A stretch of DNA of 64,000 bases from Ustilago trichophora (Eukaryota > Basidiomycota > Ustilaginomycetes > Ustilaginales > Ustilaginaceae): contig OOIN01000008.1 of assembly GCA_900323505.1 (NCBI GenBank), forward strand, positions 558,001 to 622,000. The letters run 5' to 3'. Below, piece by piece: positions 31,233 to 42,636 of this stretch (its first letter is position 1; every line of letters starts with the position of its first letter). The notes beneath the pieces were generated by a model. That model was not told where the DNA came from. It saw nothing but the letters and a program-made list of their open reading frames with translations, and searched no databases. The translations under genes and the position numbers were made by a program.

Positions 31233-32052
31233 CTGTGAATGTGCGAGCGAGACAAAGAAGATGGAAGAAAGTAAAGTCAGAGACGAGCCCTTGCGTTACA
31301 AAAATGAAACACTAGTGCCGCACTCCTGCTGCTGAATGAGTCGAAACGAGGCTGGAAAAGGCTGAGGGCTGACGCAGGTTGCTTGGCGGAGTTGTATTGA
31401 GCTGGTGGGATAAAGTGCGGCAGCGGCATGTCGTGTTGCCAGCATCATGCTGCGGAGCAAGGCAGCGGATTGGTGGATGTACGCTGGAATGTCTATCTTG
31501 CAATACCGAACCTTCCGTTGTCCGACGCTATACGGTGCTTGTTGGCAACCTTGTGACTGCATCCAAAATCCCATGTGAGACGCCACTGGGATCTCCTGCC
31601 TCTGTCTACGATGCGACAGCAGCGAGCATGCTGGATAACGAGATGCTAGCAGCTTGAACATGTGGAGACGGTCCGTAGCTGTAGGTAGATGTGTACAGTG
31701 TGATCCTGAGGACCAGGCTAGGCGTCTGAACTCCAAGTTCGAGTCCAAATGAAATGCGATGCTGATGCCTACTGAACGGAGCGATATGTAGTTGTGCAGA
31801 TGATGGTCGAGAGCAGAGAAGCTTCTCTGAGGCAGCGCGAAATCGAAGGTGGATCTGAGCTTGCTGCTGGCCGATGCGACAGTGTTGTTGACTGGAGACG
31901 CTGATGATATGTTGTTTTGATGTTGCTGAAGTGGCCGTGGGTGTGGTTGCTGCAAATACTTTGTGATAGCTGTGTCGTACCTTTTATGTTTGGTTCTTTG
32001 TCGAGTGTAGCAGGAGTGTTGACCAAAGTGAATGCTGTATGGGAACACTTAC
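31233..32052 (-). other. Predicted long 5'-UTR intron of RPL19
   Basis: The donor is TCAAC|GTAAGTGTTC at 32052. The acceptor is TTCACAG at 31233, preceded by a CTGAC and a T/C-rich stretch. The length is 820 nt, far longer than the 70-330 nt of most other introns here. The open readings inside look random. This is inferred from splice signals alone. Confidence 0.5.
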
Positions 32053-33008
32053 GTTGATAGGACTTGAGGAGGTCGGATGATGGAGACGAGAGGAGGAAGG
32101 GAGATGACGACGAAACCTCAAAGTCTGACTGACTCTCTCTCTCTCTCTCTCTGGGCTGCGAGCCTCAGTTTTACTCAGCCACTGTGCCAGTCAGCTCATC
32201 CAATCCATTGAGCTTTTTCAAAGACTGATGCGCTGCGTCGCAATTGAAGCAATCTCACTGTCTGCTTGCTCACCACTCTTTTGGCGCGCGCAACTCTGAA
32301 AAGAGAAAATAAGGACAAAAGAGACTAGCAAGATCTGCTGTCTGAGTAAATTTGGCTTTGCTCGCTGCCCCGCCATTCTTTATGGCGTAGAGAGCCTTTG
32401 TTGTGCTTGCGTCCTCAATGGCATGCTTTGCAAAACAGAGACTCATTCTCGAATACAAAACAGAGTGAATTTACCGCGAAGAAATCAATTCAACCAAACC
32501 TCGGCCGAAGTTATGTTCATCACGTGTACTTGCACAAAAATGAATCGGCTGCCTGGCTTTGAATGACCCAATTTAGAGGCTTTCTTGCGCGCGTCTCTGA
32601 AATTGCGCCTTGTCTAACCGTATGAAATTGGATTTCAGTCGACCAAGCGAGTCAAAAGACGACCCTTGTGGATTTGTATTGCTGTAGGCATAGAGACCAG
32701 GGATACTGTCCCTGCTGCCTCGCATTTTGGAGTGATAGTCGATGCGGCTGCTGGTCAGTCTGTTTGGCATCAACTTGGGCTGAGTCGTTGTGATGAGCAA
32801 GTTGGCAGAGATAGGTTTTACTCAGCTGCTGCCTTGATTTTTTCTTGCGCGCGCTCAGCTGACCAGACTAAGGCTGTAGACAGGCACAACCGTCTACGCC
32901 AGCCAGCCAAGCCAGCCAATTGCGACGAGGGCCAACATCGACATCCGCCACTCGCCATCATCCTTCTCTCCTCTCCAGTAACTCACTCACATATCCTCAT
33001 ACTTCAAG
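32053..33008. promoter_or_regulatory. Shared bidirectional promoter region of RPL19 and RPS27
   Basis: About 950 nt separate the predicted first exons of two ribosomal protein genes. Three GCGCGC elements stand out: TTTTGGCGCGCGCA near 32280, TTTCTTGCGCGCG near 32581 and TTTTCTTGCGCGCG near 32839, the last two sharing at least 13 bases. A CT tract (32134-32153) lies next to the RPL19 side. No gene is seen inside. Confidence 0.55.
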
Positions 33009-34304
33009 ATGGTAAGATCATATATCCAGCACAGTCAGCATACGTCTCGCAAAGCAGCATACGCACAAAGCAGCAGTCTCAATTCGTCAGCCCAGCACAC
33101 CCACCTCGCACCATAAATCTACGATAGGACAGAGCATCAAGTCAGGGTACACAGACACCATCGCCCGCCTTGATGACGACGACAAAACCAATGCAGACAC
33201 GCCTCCCATCAGCATCCTCACCATGTTCAGCAAACGCAGCCATCACATCGCTACCAGTACAGACACGCTGCTAGGAGAGCATCTCAGCATCGCCACAAGC
33301 TCAGCAACTGTTCTACGCCACACACCACTCGCCACTCGCCACTCGCCACTAGCAACTGGCTGAGTCGCCAAGATGCCACGCTTTCTCCTTCACGCTAGCA
33401 TTCACTTCGTTCATCTGTATGAAGAGACATGATCAACGGGCACCCTCCAGCGCTGCCATAGTCAACCACCGTCATCGAGTTCGCCACCATCTACCTGCTT
33501 GGTGCTTTGTCAGACCAATTGACGGTACTGACGGGCTCGACCACACTGCATCACGAGCTCGGCGCAGCTCGCTCAGCGCAGACGGCCGTATCGCAGCATT
33601 CGACCTTGGCCGGGCACTGCAATTTCGCCCACTGGTCACTCGCGTCTCAGTGGCTAGATTACAGGATGGTTTCGTTGGGACCGTCACGAGTGTGTGGCCG
33701 TGCCAATTGCCACAGGCAGAGATACACGACAACTTTGGCTGGTCGGACATCGGCTCTTCAGCAGAGCTAGCTCGTTGTCCCTTGACTTTTCAAACAAGAC
33801 ATGCTCGCACCCGCATCGACACACCTCCTACATGGCTCTCACAGCTTTCGGGTGGTGCCCTATTGTCATTCACCAACAACGTCTTTCAACCTCGCTCTTT
33901 CCAACTGCCTTAAATGCTTGATCGCCGCCGCATCTGATTGACAGCTACACGCACCGCTGCTTTGCGAGACTTGTTGCTTCCCCCAAACCCAAACCGTGTT
34001 CGCGACCAAGTACTGACTCTCTGCCCATTTCCCAACTTGCGCTCCACCTCGATAGACTCTCGCCGTCGACCTTCTTAACCCCTCCGCCGAGCAGCAGGCT
34101 CGCTGCCACAAGCTCAAGCGACTTGTGCAGAACCCCAACTCGTTCTTCATGGACGTCAAGTGCCCCGGTTGCTTCGCCATCACCACCGTCTTCTCGCACG
34201 CCCAGACCGTTGTTGTTTGCGGCTCTTGCGCTCAGGTCCTCTCGCAGCCTACCGGTGGTAAGGCTCGTTTGACCGAGGGCTGCTCTTTCCGTAAGAAGGC
34301 GTAA
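33009..34304 (+). CDS. 40S ribosomal protein S27 (eS27)
   Basis: Small-subunit zinc protein. Exon 1 is only the ATG (33009-33011, CTTCAAGATG|GTAAGA). Exon 2 (34056-34304) starts ACTCTCGCCGTCGAC. Together they give 83 residues, the usual length. The product reads [20 protein letters not shown], then [20 protein letters not shown] and [20 protein letters not shown], and ends [10 protein letters not shown], with the four zinc cysteines in CPGC and CGSC. The 1044 nt intron is unusually long and splits the start codon from the rest of the protein. No other upstream ATG fits the frame. Confidence 0.93.
33012..34055 (+). other. 1044 nt intron directly after the RPS27 start codon
   Basis: The donor is ATG|GTAAGATC and the acceptor is CACCTCGATAG|ACTCTC. 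Frames inside (up to 164 codons) look like chance. It is the longest predicted intron in the window. Confidence 0.8.
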
Positions 34305-34942
34305 ATTGGTGTTTTTGTTTTTTCTCCGTAACAAAACCCAATTTTTTTCCTCTCTCGCCTTCTCTCACAAAACACGTTCTTCCCGATCAGCATCGAAAAA
34401 AAAGGGATGTCTGGAGTTGTCACGCCTGTGAGGCAACGATAGACGGTTTACATCCCAGAAAACGGAGCAGAGCCCCATACTCTTGCTCTTTTTCTCTCTT
34501 GTATCATCTTGCAACATGGCTTCTTTTTAACACACCCGCGCATATACACACACACACTCACATACGCGCTCATCTCATCACACATTTTCTTTCCCCTTCA
34601 TCCTCTTCCTTCGTGAACATTTCGCATTGTCCGCAAAAACACTGCGCTTGTTTGTAATCCCGCAATCCCAAAAATTGCATCTGTCAAAAAAAAAAATATC
34701 AGGATCTCTGATGGTTTGTGTACCTTGGTCACACGTGAGATGATTGAGACAGGTCAAGTCTGAGTTGATCTCCTAGGTTGGAAGGGACGCTTTTGCTTGT
34801 TTCAACCCAACACTTACGTTACTGAGCAATTGGAATCTACACAGGAGGGAATCACGAACAGATTGAGGAGAGAGAGAGAGAGAGGATTAAACATGTATTA
34901 CCCCGCCGACAAGAAGCTACCATGTGAACCTGAGGGTGGAAA
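34305..34942. other. Convergent 3' flanks of RPS27 and PFA4
   Basis: T-rich RPS27 3'-UTR followed by AC-rich and GA-rich simple DNA. No gene seen. Confidence 0.55.
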
Positions 34943-37254
34943 TCAAACAACCCAAGAACCGCGCGGTCGAACTTCATACCCTTCGGAACCACGACGAATG
35001 AAAACCCTTCGATGTTGATCTTCTTGCTCGGTGTCTTGCTGTGTATACTCGTGTTCTTGTTGGTAGCGCTGGTGTTCGGAATATCCTCCTTCCTGCAAAG
35101 GTTGGTGAGTATGTAAAGACGCATCGAGATGATGCTGCTGAACAGGATATCCCACTGGCGAAAGATGGGCAAAGTTAGCTTCGACGATTCTCGGATAGCA
35201 TCCTGGATCCAGCTGTATCTCGTCGTCGTCGTCTGAATCGGTTGAAATGCTCGTCCCCTCATCTTCCTCCGACTCGGCTCTCCCTGGGTAATGTAGGCGA
35301 TGTGGAGGCGGAGGTGGTTGACCGCGATATCGCAGAGAAGAGGAGTTGGTGGGGAGTAGGTTGGGATTGAATCCGCTATTTCCGTAGGTGAAAGGGGAGG
35401 CGGAGACAGCGCCAGGTGGGAAGGGGGTAGGGAAAAGGTCCGGTGCTTGTGTGCCGTCCGGTCGCCATCCGGCGGCGGTGGAATAGGGTGAAGTGTGCGA
35501 TTTGGAGGGATCTTTCGGAGGCCATCTGTACTGTGCTTCTTCGTCTGGGAGTGCATCGGATCGGGGTCCAAGGAAGGGATAAGGGGGTTGGGGTTGTCAG
35601 TTGATGGATTCCGGTTGTGTTTGCACAAGATGAATCGGATCGCGAGGTGAGATGCATAAACTGGCTCTCTGGGAAACATGGAAAGGGTTGCAAGATGGGA
35701 GAGGGGAGGAGAGAGAAGGACGTACAGCGGTTGATATTGACTTTTGTATATCGACCTCCCATGCCTACCCTCTCTCCCTCTCTCTCTTTCCATACTCTCT
35801 TGTATTCATGATCCAAATGCAGTGCTAAAGGAGCCTACTCTTCAGCCAGGCTGCCAATGCTGCTGTTGTTGATCGTCGTCAAATCTCCGCCGCTGAATCT
35901 CCTGTTGTTCATGCCAAGCCTCCCATCTAGCCTTTTGTCTATGCCAGTGATCCCATCGCAAGCGGTGCATTACACTTGCTTCCAATTCGGCATCGACGTA
36001 CCCGTCCTCGTCTCCTTCTTCCCCGCCTCTCATCTGCACCATGTCGACCCCCGCCGTCGAATCCTGCATGATCGTCTGCACCCTCCAATGCCTCGACTGT
36101 ATACTTCGCCACAACGAGAAACTTGAATACTTACCCAGCCCATCTGCTACCGGATACTTCAATCCGTCTCCCATCATCCTCCCATCTTTGCCATTGGGAA
36201 GACACCACAACGCCACATTCCCCCCAAGGACAGCTTTACAGTTCCTCCAGACGCCCAAATTGTACGGATATTTCACCTTGCGAATCCTACCACGCCGAAC
36301 CATGGTTGCCGTACGATCCTTTTCCCAACTTTCAATCGTAGTCTGGTTGACGGCGGTACAGTAGAAATGGTATCCGCTAAAGAGTCCGACGAGCACGATG
36401 ACCGGGATGCAGAGGGCATAGTTGATCACCAGCCACACCAGCTCGCGTGCACTGGGCTCCCTCCAGTAGCTGTAGCTGTTGAACCGATCCAAGACTCGAC
36501 AGGAGATCATGACGAGGTGGTAGAAGCAGGTGATGTCGACGTAGAAGAGGAAGCGGATGAAGTGCGGGTAGTTGAAATGGCCGACGCAGTTGGCTAGCCA
36601 GGGACAGTGATGGTCCATCCTAAGGACGCAGCGATTGCACGTTTTGCAATGGTGGGAGCGAGGAGGTTTGAAGTTTTGGCATGTTTTGCAATAGCGAGGG
36701 CGATAGATGGCCTGCTTGAGTTCTAAGGAGGGTTGCACCTCTGCTGCTTCTGGGTTTGAATGGACGTGAGGGGCGACAGGGTCAAGTGCAGACCATTCGG
36801 GCTCCCACCCAAGGGGCACGCTACCTGGGTCGGTGCTGACGCAGAGATAGTAGTTGTAGAATATCCCGAGCAAACCCAGGTTGAAGGGTATCAATACTGC
36901 CGCAAAAGCTTGAGGGGAGAAAGATGGAGTCTTGTGATAGTAGGGAAGCATGATGCACAGCTGAGAGGTGTAGCCGAGGATGGCGATTAGAGTGAGGGTG
37001 AGCGTCACCCAGATGATCTCGGTTGTTTTGAGAGGTGTGCGTCGTTTCCGACCCAAAGAGGGTGGTGACGGTGGTGGTATTGTGCGATGTGCATTGGCGT
37101 TGCTGGTGGGAGCGAGGAGAGGGCGTGAGTCGGAAACAGGCGCTTCAGCATCGCTCTCTGAGGACGGATAGGCTCCCTCGTCGGGATCCTGTGGGAGAGG
37201 AGGACGGTGTGACGGCTTGACGCGGTTGTTTGCTGGGGAAGCGGGGTGAGCCAT
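34943..37254 (-). CDS. DHHC palmitoyltransferase Pfa4
   Basis: Integral ER-membrane enzyme that S-palmitoylates cysteines of membrane proteins. Exon 1 (37254-36135) encodes four spans and the cysteine-rich domain (187-237, [20 protein letters not shown] then [16 protein letters not shown], catalytic Cys217). A donor GG|GTAAGTATTC at 36134 and an acceptor CACTCCCAG at 35545, with a CTGAC branch site upstream, join VADGL to [16 protein letters not shown]. Exon 2 (35544-34943) ends [19 protein letters not shown]. The product has 573 residues. If the 590 nt intron is retained, translation continues for 97 more codons and stops at 35842, giving 470 residues. The spliced form carries the Pro-rich, acidic tail I expect of fungal Pfa4. 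Confidence 0.88.
35842..36134 (-). other. Alternative (retained-intron) C-terminus of PFA4
   Basis: The first 293 nt of the PFA4 intron stay open in frame and encode a Trp/His/Gln-rich, acidic tail including [16 protein letters not shown] and [17 protein letters not shown], ending HWQPG. The composition looks coding rather than random. No acceptor in the right phase was found that would make it a separate internal exon. Confidence 0.45.
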
Positions 37255-38053
37255 CGCTATCGGCCTGATCTAGCGGCCTTTCCAGGGCAGATCTGGAAAC
37301 TATGCCGAGATCTGAGCGAAGGAAAGAGAAGGAGAGAGAAGGCGATCCTGTAGCCAAATTGCAATGTCGTCAAGCCGAAGAGCGATACTCGATCGAAATG
37401 CCTCTGCTTGCGCTGTGAAACAGATATGGTGCGCCTGCGCAGGGGAAGTCTCGGTCCTGCCGATAGAAGATAGTCGGGAGAGCGTTGGCTCGGATGTGAT
37501 CTCGTAAAGGAAACAAAAGCGATTGTGATGGGAAAGATAGAAGCTCTCATGAAATTGAAGACGACACACACAAACAACGGCGGCGGCCCGAGCAAAGAAA
37601 GGACCCTTTTTTTGCCGCCTGCACAGCCCAGAAGAGTAAGCGGGAACCAAATTTAAAGGTGTTGTACTTTTCGACTTTGATTTCCGCGCAGCTGTCTCTC
37701 AGCAACTGTTCACCACATCCTTCTCATGAGCCACAAATCTTGGCAAGATGAATCCACAACATGTGGTTCTTACAGAGGTCGAGCTTGAAGGTCAAGGCAT
37801 AATGAAGGTCGAGTCCATAGACAAGAAAAAAGATCAGAAAGGCAAAAGCTATGTACAAAGAGAGTGAGATATCGCGCGCGTCCACACACAGAGAGAGAGG
37901 GAGCGACAAGATGACAGAAGGTGAAAGAATCGGCCGACCTGTTACAGGAGTAGAGCAGCGCAACACCGGCTTTTAGGAGCAGCAACAATCCCTAACACCG
38001 TCGTCGAGGAAGGCTGAGCCGAAAAAAGGGAAGGACACGATGCAGCGGACTCG
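37255..38053. other. PFA4 promoter and YKT6 3' flank
   Basis: 800 nt between two minus-strand genes. No gene or strong element recognised. Confidence 0.5.
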
Positions 38054-39022
38054 TTACATGACAATGCAACACGAGTTTTGCTTCTTGGCCGTCTTGTAAA
38101 ACATCTTGCTCTGTTCGCTGAGGGTTCCTGATTTCTCAACGAGCTTGTCCAGGTCTTCTCCGCGTTGAAGGACCGAGTCGATGGTCTTGTGCTGTTTCAT
38201 CGTCCGTCCGCCATTCACGAGAAACACCACTTTGTCAGTAATCTTCACTATCGTCCATATAATCCAGCGACCACATCTTGCTCTGCAGCAGACAACGCTT
38301 CTTGGAAATCGCAAATGCTTCTGTCCCTGCTTCGGGATCGGCCAAAGTGAGACTTACCAGAACAATCTTTGTCTCATCCAACTCCTGCTGAACCTTCATG
38401 ATTGTATCTGCCTGTCGTGGGTCCTGGTATCTCTTGACGTAATCCACCGACTGAGGGAAAGCGCTCATTCCCAGTAGTGCCTCTCCCTTTGGTGGGGCGG
38501 TGGCAGAACCGGTGGTGATGGCGTTGACCTTGGACTCCCACTGACTCTTGGGTACCTTGATAACAAATTCATCCAGGGTCTTGTTGAGCAGGGAAAAAGC
38601 GACTCGAACGGGGTATTCAGTATCGGTGATGAGGACTCCTACGATTCCGTCGGATGCGGGGCGGGAGTGGACGTGGGCTACGTAAGAGTTTTCTTGGACC
38701 GATTGACGTTGTGTTGGCTGTGTGCGTTCTGCTACCGTCTGTAATACGCCGCAGTGAAGAGAAGCCAAGCGGAAACAAAGTGGTGGTGTTTCACAGTCAG
38801 TATGAGATTCTCGATCGAGCCTAGCAAAGGCTACGAGAGTCGTAATTTGTGTGTGTGTGTGCGTGTATGTTAACGACAACTTACCCTAGCCATGAATCCC
38901 ATCATATCCTGCACAGTCCCCCTCTGGAGCCATGAGAAGGAACCCAACTCCCATGCGGTTGTCAGAGGAACTGCACCGGCACCAGGAGGACTGGCGAGAA
39001 TGAGCAAGCCGTAGATCTGCAT
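38054..39022 (-). CDS. Ykt6, lipid-anchored longin R-SNARE
   Basis: SNARE acting in Golgi, vacuolar and autophagic fusion. Three exons, 39022-38885, 38738-38358 and 38191-38054, give 218 residues, with introns of 146 and 166 nt (GTAAGT donors, CAG acceptors, phase 0). The longin domain starts [20 protein letters not shown] and includes [12 protein letters not shown] and [20 protein letters not shown]. Then come [20 protein letters not shown] and the SNARE helix ([19 protein letters not shown]). The C-terminus is KQNSCCIVM: Cys for farnesylation in a CaaX box and an adjacent Cys for palmitoylation. It lies upstream of PFA4 in the same orientation. Confidence 0.96.
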
Positions 39023-39492
39023 CTTGTAGGAGACTACCTTTGAGCAAAGGAAAGGATAGAAGATGATGGTGGAGGAGCGAGTAAGCAAAGTGTGCCACGC
39101 AACACACGCTGCATGCACCAACAAACAGCACCGGGGGATCGCGCCCTCTGCTTGTGAAATTCAAAGAGCTCTTCAGGGGGGAAGAGGCGGCACTTGACCA
39201 GTGCTGCTGCACGTGCGTGTTGTGTTGTGTGTGGAGAGTTGAATTGCTGCCCTACCTATTTTGAGACTCTTTCCCTGAGATCAACACAAGACCCTCTTAG
39301 CTCAACTCAACATATGTCAAGACTCTTTTGGGAGCAAGACAGCCAGCATCTCACCATCCCACCATCTCTGTGCTGCTCAAGCTGCCAACAAGAACAGGAC
39401 TGTGTTGATACAGAATACAATACATTACACCGGAAACGAACCATACGTACAAGTACATCTTTCACCGCTCAAACGCCCCGTCCGCCAAGTGT
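39023..39492. other. YKT6 promoter and CENP-L-like gene 3' flank
   Basis: 470 nt between two minus-strand genes. No gene seen. Confidence 0.5.
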
Positions 39493-41171
39493 TTAAGCAG
39501 CTTCCTTCTGATCCTCATCCCCATCCTCACCCTCGACAACCCTCCTCAGAAATCCAAACACAGCACCAGCCCGTCTCCTGTCACTAGCCTCACCTTCATC
39601 TTCTTTGCCTCCTTTGCCTTGAGATCGTTTGAGCAGCGACTTTTTCCTCGCCTCGTTGGCGGCAGAATCTCCACCGGCAGGCACTTTGGAAATCTTGATT
39701 CGACCCGAGCCAACGCTGATCCCCGCTACACCGATACGCGTCAGCTCGAGCGCGTCCAACGGAATCGAGGTGTGCGTGGAGAGGTAGTGGTTGAGTGCTG
39801 GGAGCAGTGGCTCGTCTGTGTAATCACAAGGATCGTTTGAGAAATGTCAGCTTGTCTGCGAAGATCGCAAATATGCAGAGGAGAGGAGAATGGGGGCAAA
39901 AGCGAGATCTGAAACGTACCTAGAGCGAGCCCATCCAACAAGCTCATACACACCTCCCACGGAACCGTCAACGTCAAACTCGCCAAATCAGGTGCAGGAC
40001 CTTGCTGCACCATCCTACCACCCTCTGCACCCGCCAATTTCACCTTGAGCGGGAACGCAAATACAAGCTCTACCGGCTTCACCCCCGCATCAGCCATCCG
40101 TTGCTCCTGTGACCGCTCCTCACCGTCCACCATGCCCATCTCCGTCCTTGTCTGGCGCACAATCAGCTCCGCCAACGCTTCCAGCCGCGGCCCTCTTAGC
40201 TGGGATGCAATGGAGGCAGCACCATTCGCCGAGGAAATACGGCAGTCGAATCGTTTCTGGATCCAATCTAATGCGTGGCCCAACACTATCGGTCCGACGT
40301 TGATCGCTGGCCCCAGCAATGGGTCTGTGCCAGCCGAGGTGGAAGAGGGCGCTTTTGTAGCGATCAGAGGGTATCGGCGCGAGGTCTGCGATCGGTCATC
40401 CTTGGTTGTAGAGGCGGGGACAAAGACAATATGGCACAACTCTGCCGGTGTTGCTTCCTGTGCTTGTTTGGAGCGCAGGGATGAGATTTTGTTCTTCGAA
40501 GTGTCTTGTTCCGCTGCAGGTTTGCCTAGCTCAATTTCGATTGCCCAAGGTTTCGCTCTTGCCTCTCCAGATCGGTTCGTCTGCTGCAAAGCCCCTGTGA
40601 ACTCGGCATCGTCCAGAAACCCAATGCGGATGTGTCCCACTCGATCTACATCAGCCCTTCGTCGGCGTTCCGGTGGGCGCAAATCGCCACTCTCTGGATC
40701 GCGGGCGTCGATTGTAGTACCCGCAGCTTCGAGAAACCCAAACCCATCGCTAAGCCGCAGGTTGATGTAATGGTGAAGCTCTGTCTTGAGCATCTGGAAG
40801 AGCGGGCGCGATACTTCCTGGATCGAAGCGGGTAGAGATGAAAAGTGGAGGGGGGAGACGGTGTGCAGTCGCAATGTTCTGTCCAGCAGAACACGATCGG
40901 AGCGCGCCCATTTGGGCTCGTCGGGAGCGGCAATGGATGAAGAGTCTCGTGCTCGTCGGCGCACGTTGGAGGCGACTGAGCCAGAGTCTGTGGTCGAGTC
41001 GTCTCCGGAGCGACGCGAGGCCGAGCCGACGGATGGTGAGGGACGAACATTGGAGCGTTGTCGTTTGGATGGCGATTGTGGTTTGCTCGTCGCTGGCGGT
41101 CGTTTCTGTGCGCCGCCTGCGCGTGACGCCGAGATGCCCTGGTCTAGGGTCCTTCGTGAAGAGGAGGACAT
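39493..41171 (-). CDS. CENP-L/Fta1-like inner kinetochore protein
   Basis: Probable constitutive centromere-associated network subunit (Sim4 complex Fta1 in fission yeast, CENP-L in animals). Exons 41171-39920 and 39815-39493 give 524 residues. The 104 nt intron has a GTACGT donor and a GATTACACAG acceptor. The N-terminus (1-90) is basic, Ser-rich and probably disordered. Support comes from LLDRTLRLHTVSPLHF (about 95-110), typical of the family start, and from the C-terminal part LTLTVPWEVCMSLLDGLALG, then DEPLLPALNHYLSTHTSIPL and ALELTRIGVAGISVGSGRIK, matching the family's closing fold. The last 60 residues are Lys/Glu-rich. The family call rests on recalled pattern, so it is moderately sure; that the gene is real is very likely. 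Confidence 0.65.
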
Positions 41172-42636
41172 TGTTTCTCTACTTATTGTTGTGTGAAATT
41201 CGGGAGGAGACCAGTTCGAATGCAGGCTTGCACCGAGACTTGCTTAGGGTCGTGGATGTACGGCCTAGAGCGTGTATAAGGGATGCGCACTCTGATCAAC
41301 CAAAATTGGGCGCTTGCGGTTGAGAGACAGCTGTCGTAAAGCGCGTGCGTTATTGCTTGTGCACAGGGTGACGATGCTGAGTGGTGTAAGAAGACGGACG
41401 CGTGAAATCAAGAAGGGCTGTCGAGAAGCACGTGCCTAATTACGTGTTGACACGGCACAGCACCAATACGGAAAAGAGGCGGAGTGACTCTGTGCGGAGC
41501 GGCTCAGCGTGGAAGTGCAGAGTGTCGAAGGTGATCGTGTCCGTGACGAGGATGATGATGGTGGCGGTGACCGATGCTGCCAGAGCTGAAGCTACTTTAC
41601 GGAAGAAAGGCGGTGTGGCAGTGACGCAACGCGTTGAAAGACCCAGAGGTTATGGCAGTGATGACGATGGAAACCAGACAATCGGCACTTGATATCAACA
41701 GCCGGAGTTGGTGGTCGTAGTTCAGGGTAACAGAAGCGATCGTGACCGTCGTGATGATGACACCTCGCAGTAGAATAGGTTTGATCTCAAAGGTATCGCT
41801 TTGGCGAATAATGGTGATGATGATGAAGATGATGGTGGAGCTGATGAACCGAAGATCGAAAACCGAATCCGTTTGGCTACGGACCAACACTTTCCTTTCC
41901 ACGAGAGAGCCTTTCGCTTCAATTTACTCCACAGCGCTGCAGCTCTCAACACGGCGCCGCGTTTTTTTTTGTTTGGTGCCATCACTGTGACTCTTTCCCC
42001 TCTCTTGACCAAAGTTGAAAAAAGGTGCGCGTCAGACGCGACCTGATAGCGTGACCCTCTCCTATTCGTCTCTGCGACAGAAAAGCTCCAAGAAGCGCTT
42101 ACAACTCAAATCCAACACAAACAAACAAAGATAGTTTGTAGAAATGGTCCATTCAGATGATGCTTTGTGCAAAGTGATGATGCAAAAGTGAGCAAGAGGG
42201 AGGTTTTGGAGCCGAGAGAGAAGAGAAAACGATAAGCACAAAGACGATATTTAACAAGACAAAGAAATAACGCGGAGATGGGAGGTGGGGGAAGAAAGAT
42301 GCGAGACACTTTGCAAGCCATGAGCGCGCTCTTGGCATGCAAAAGAAAGGCTCCGGTCGCTTCGACTGTTGTAAACCGTCGAAAGCCTACATATTACAGA
42401 ACTCTAGAGAAGGAGAGTGACAATGTTCGAGAGAGACAATTGAGCAGGCGCGCGAGCGGAACAACGAAGGTGTGTATGTGTGTGTGAGGAGAGAGAGAGA
42501 GATATGCAGAGCGGAAAGACTGAGAGAAAAAAAGTGTTTGTGGGACAGATGCTGGGATTTTTGGTGCGCTGCTGCACTAGATCGATCGTGTTGCCCACCC
42601 TTCTATCGCAGCTGGTGCTGAAGCTACGCCACGCCC
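41172..42636. other. CENP-L-like gene promoter and FKS1 3' flank
   Basis: 1.5 kb with GATGAT-rich stretches around 41730-41840. Frames of up to 116 codons show no motifs. No gene is called. Confidence 0.5.

Noticed and set aside
31296..32048. A 250-codon minus-strand frame upstream of RPL19
   Set aside because: It falls almost entirely within the predicted RPL19 leader intron and has random composition.
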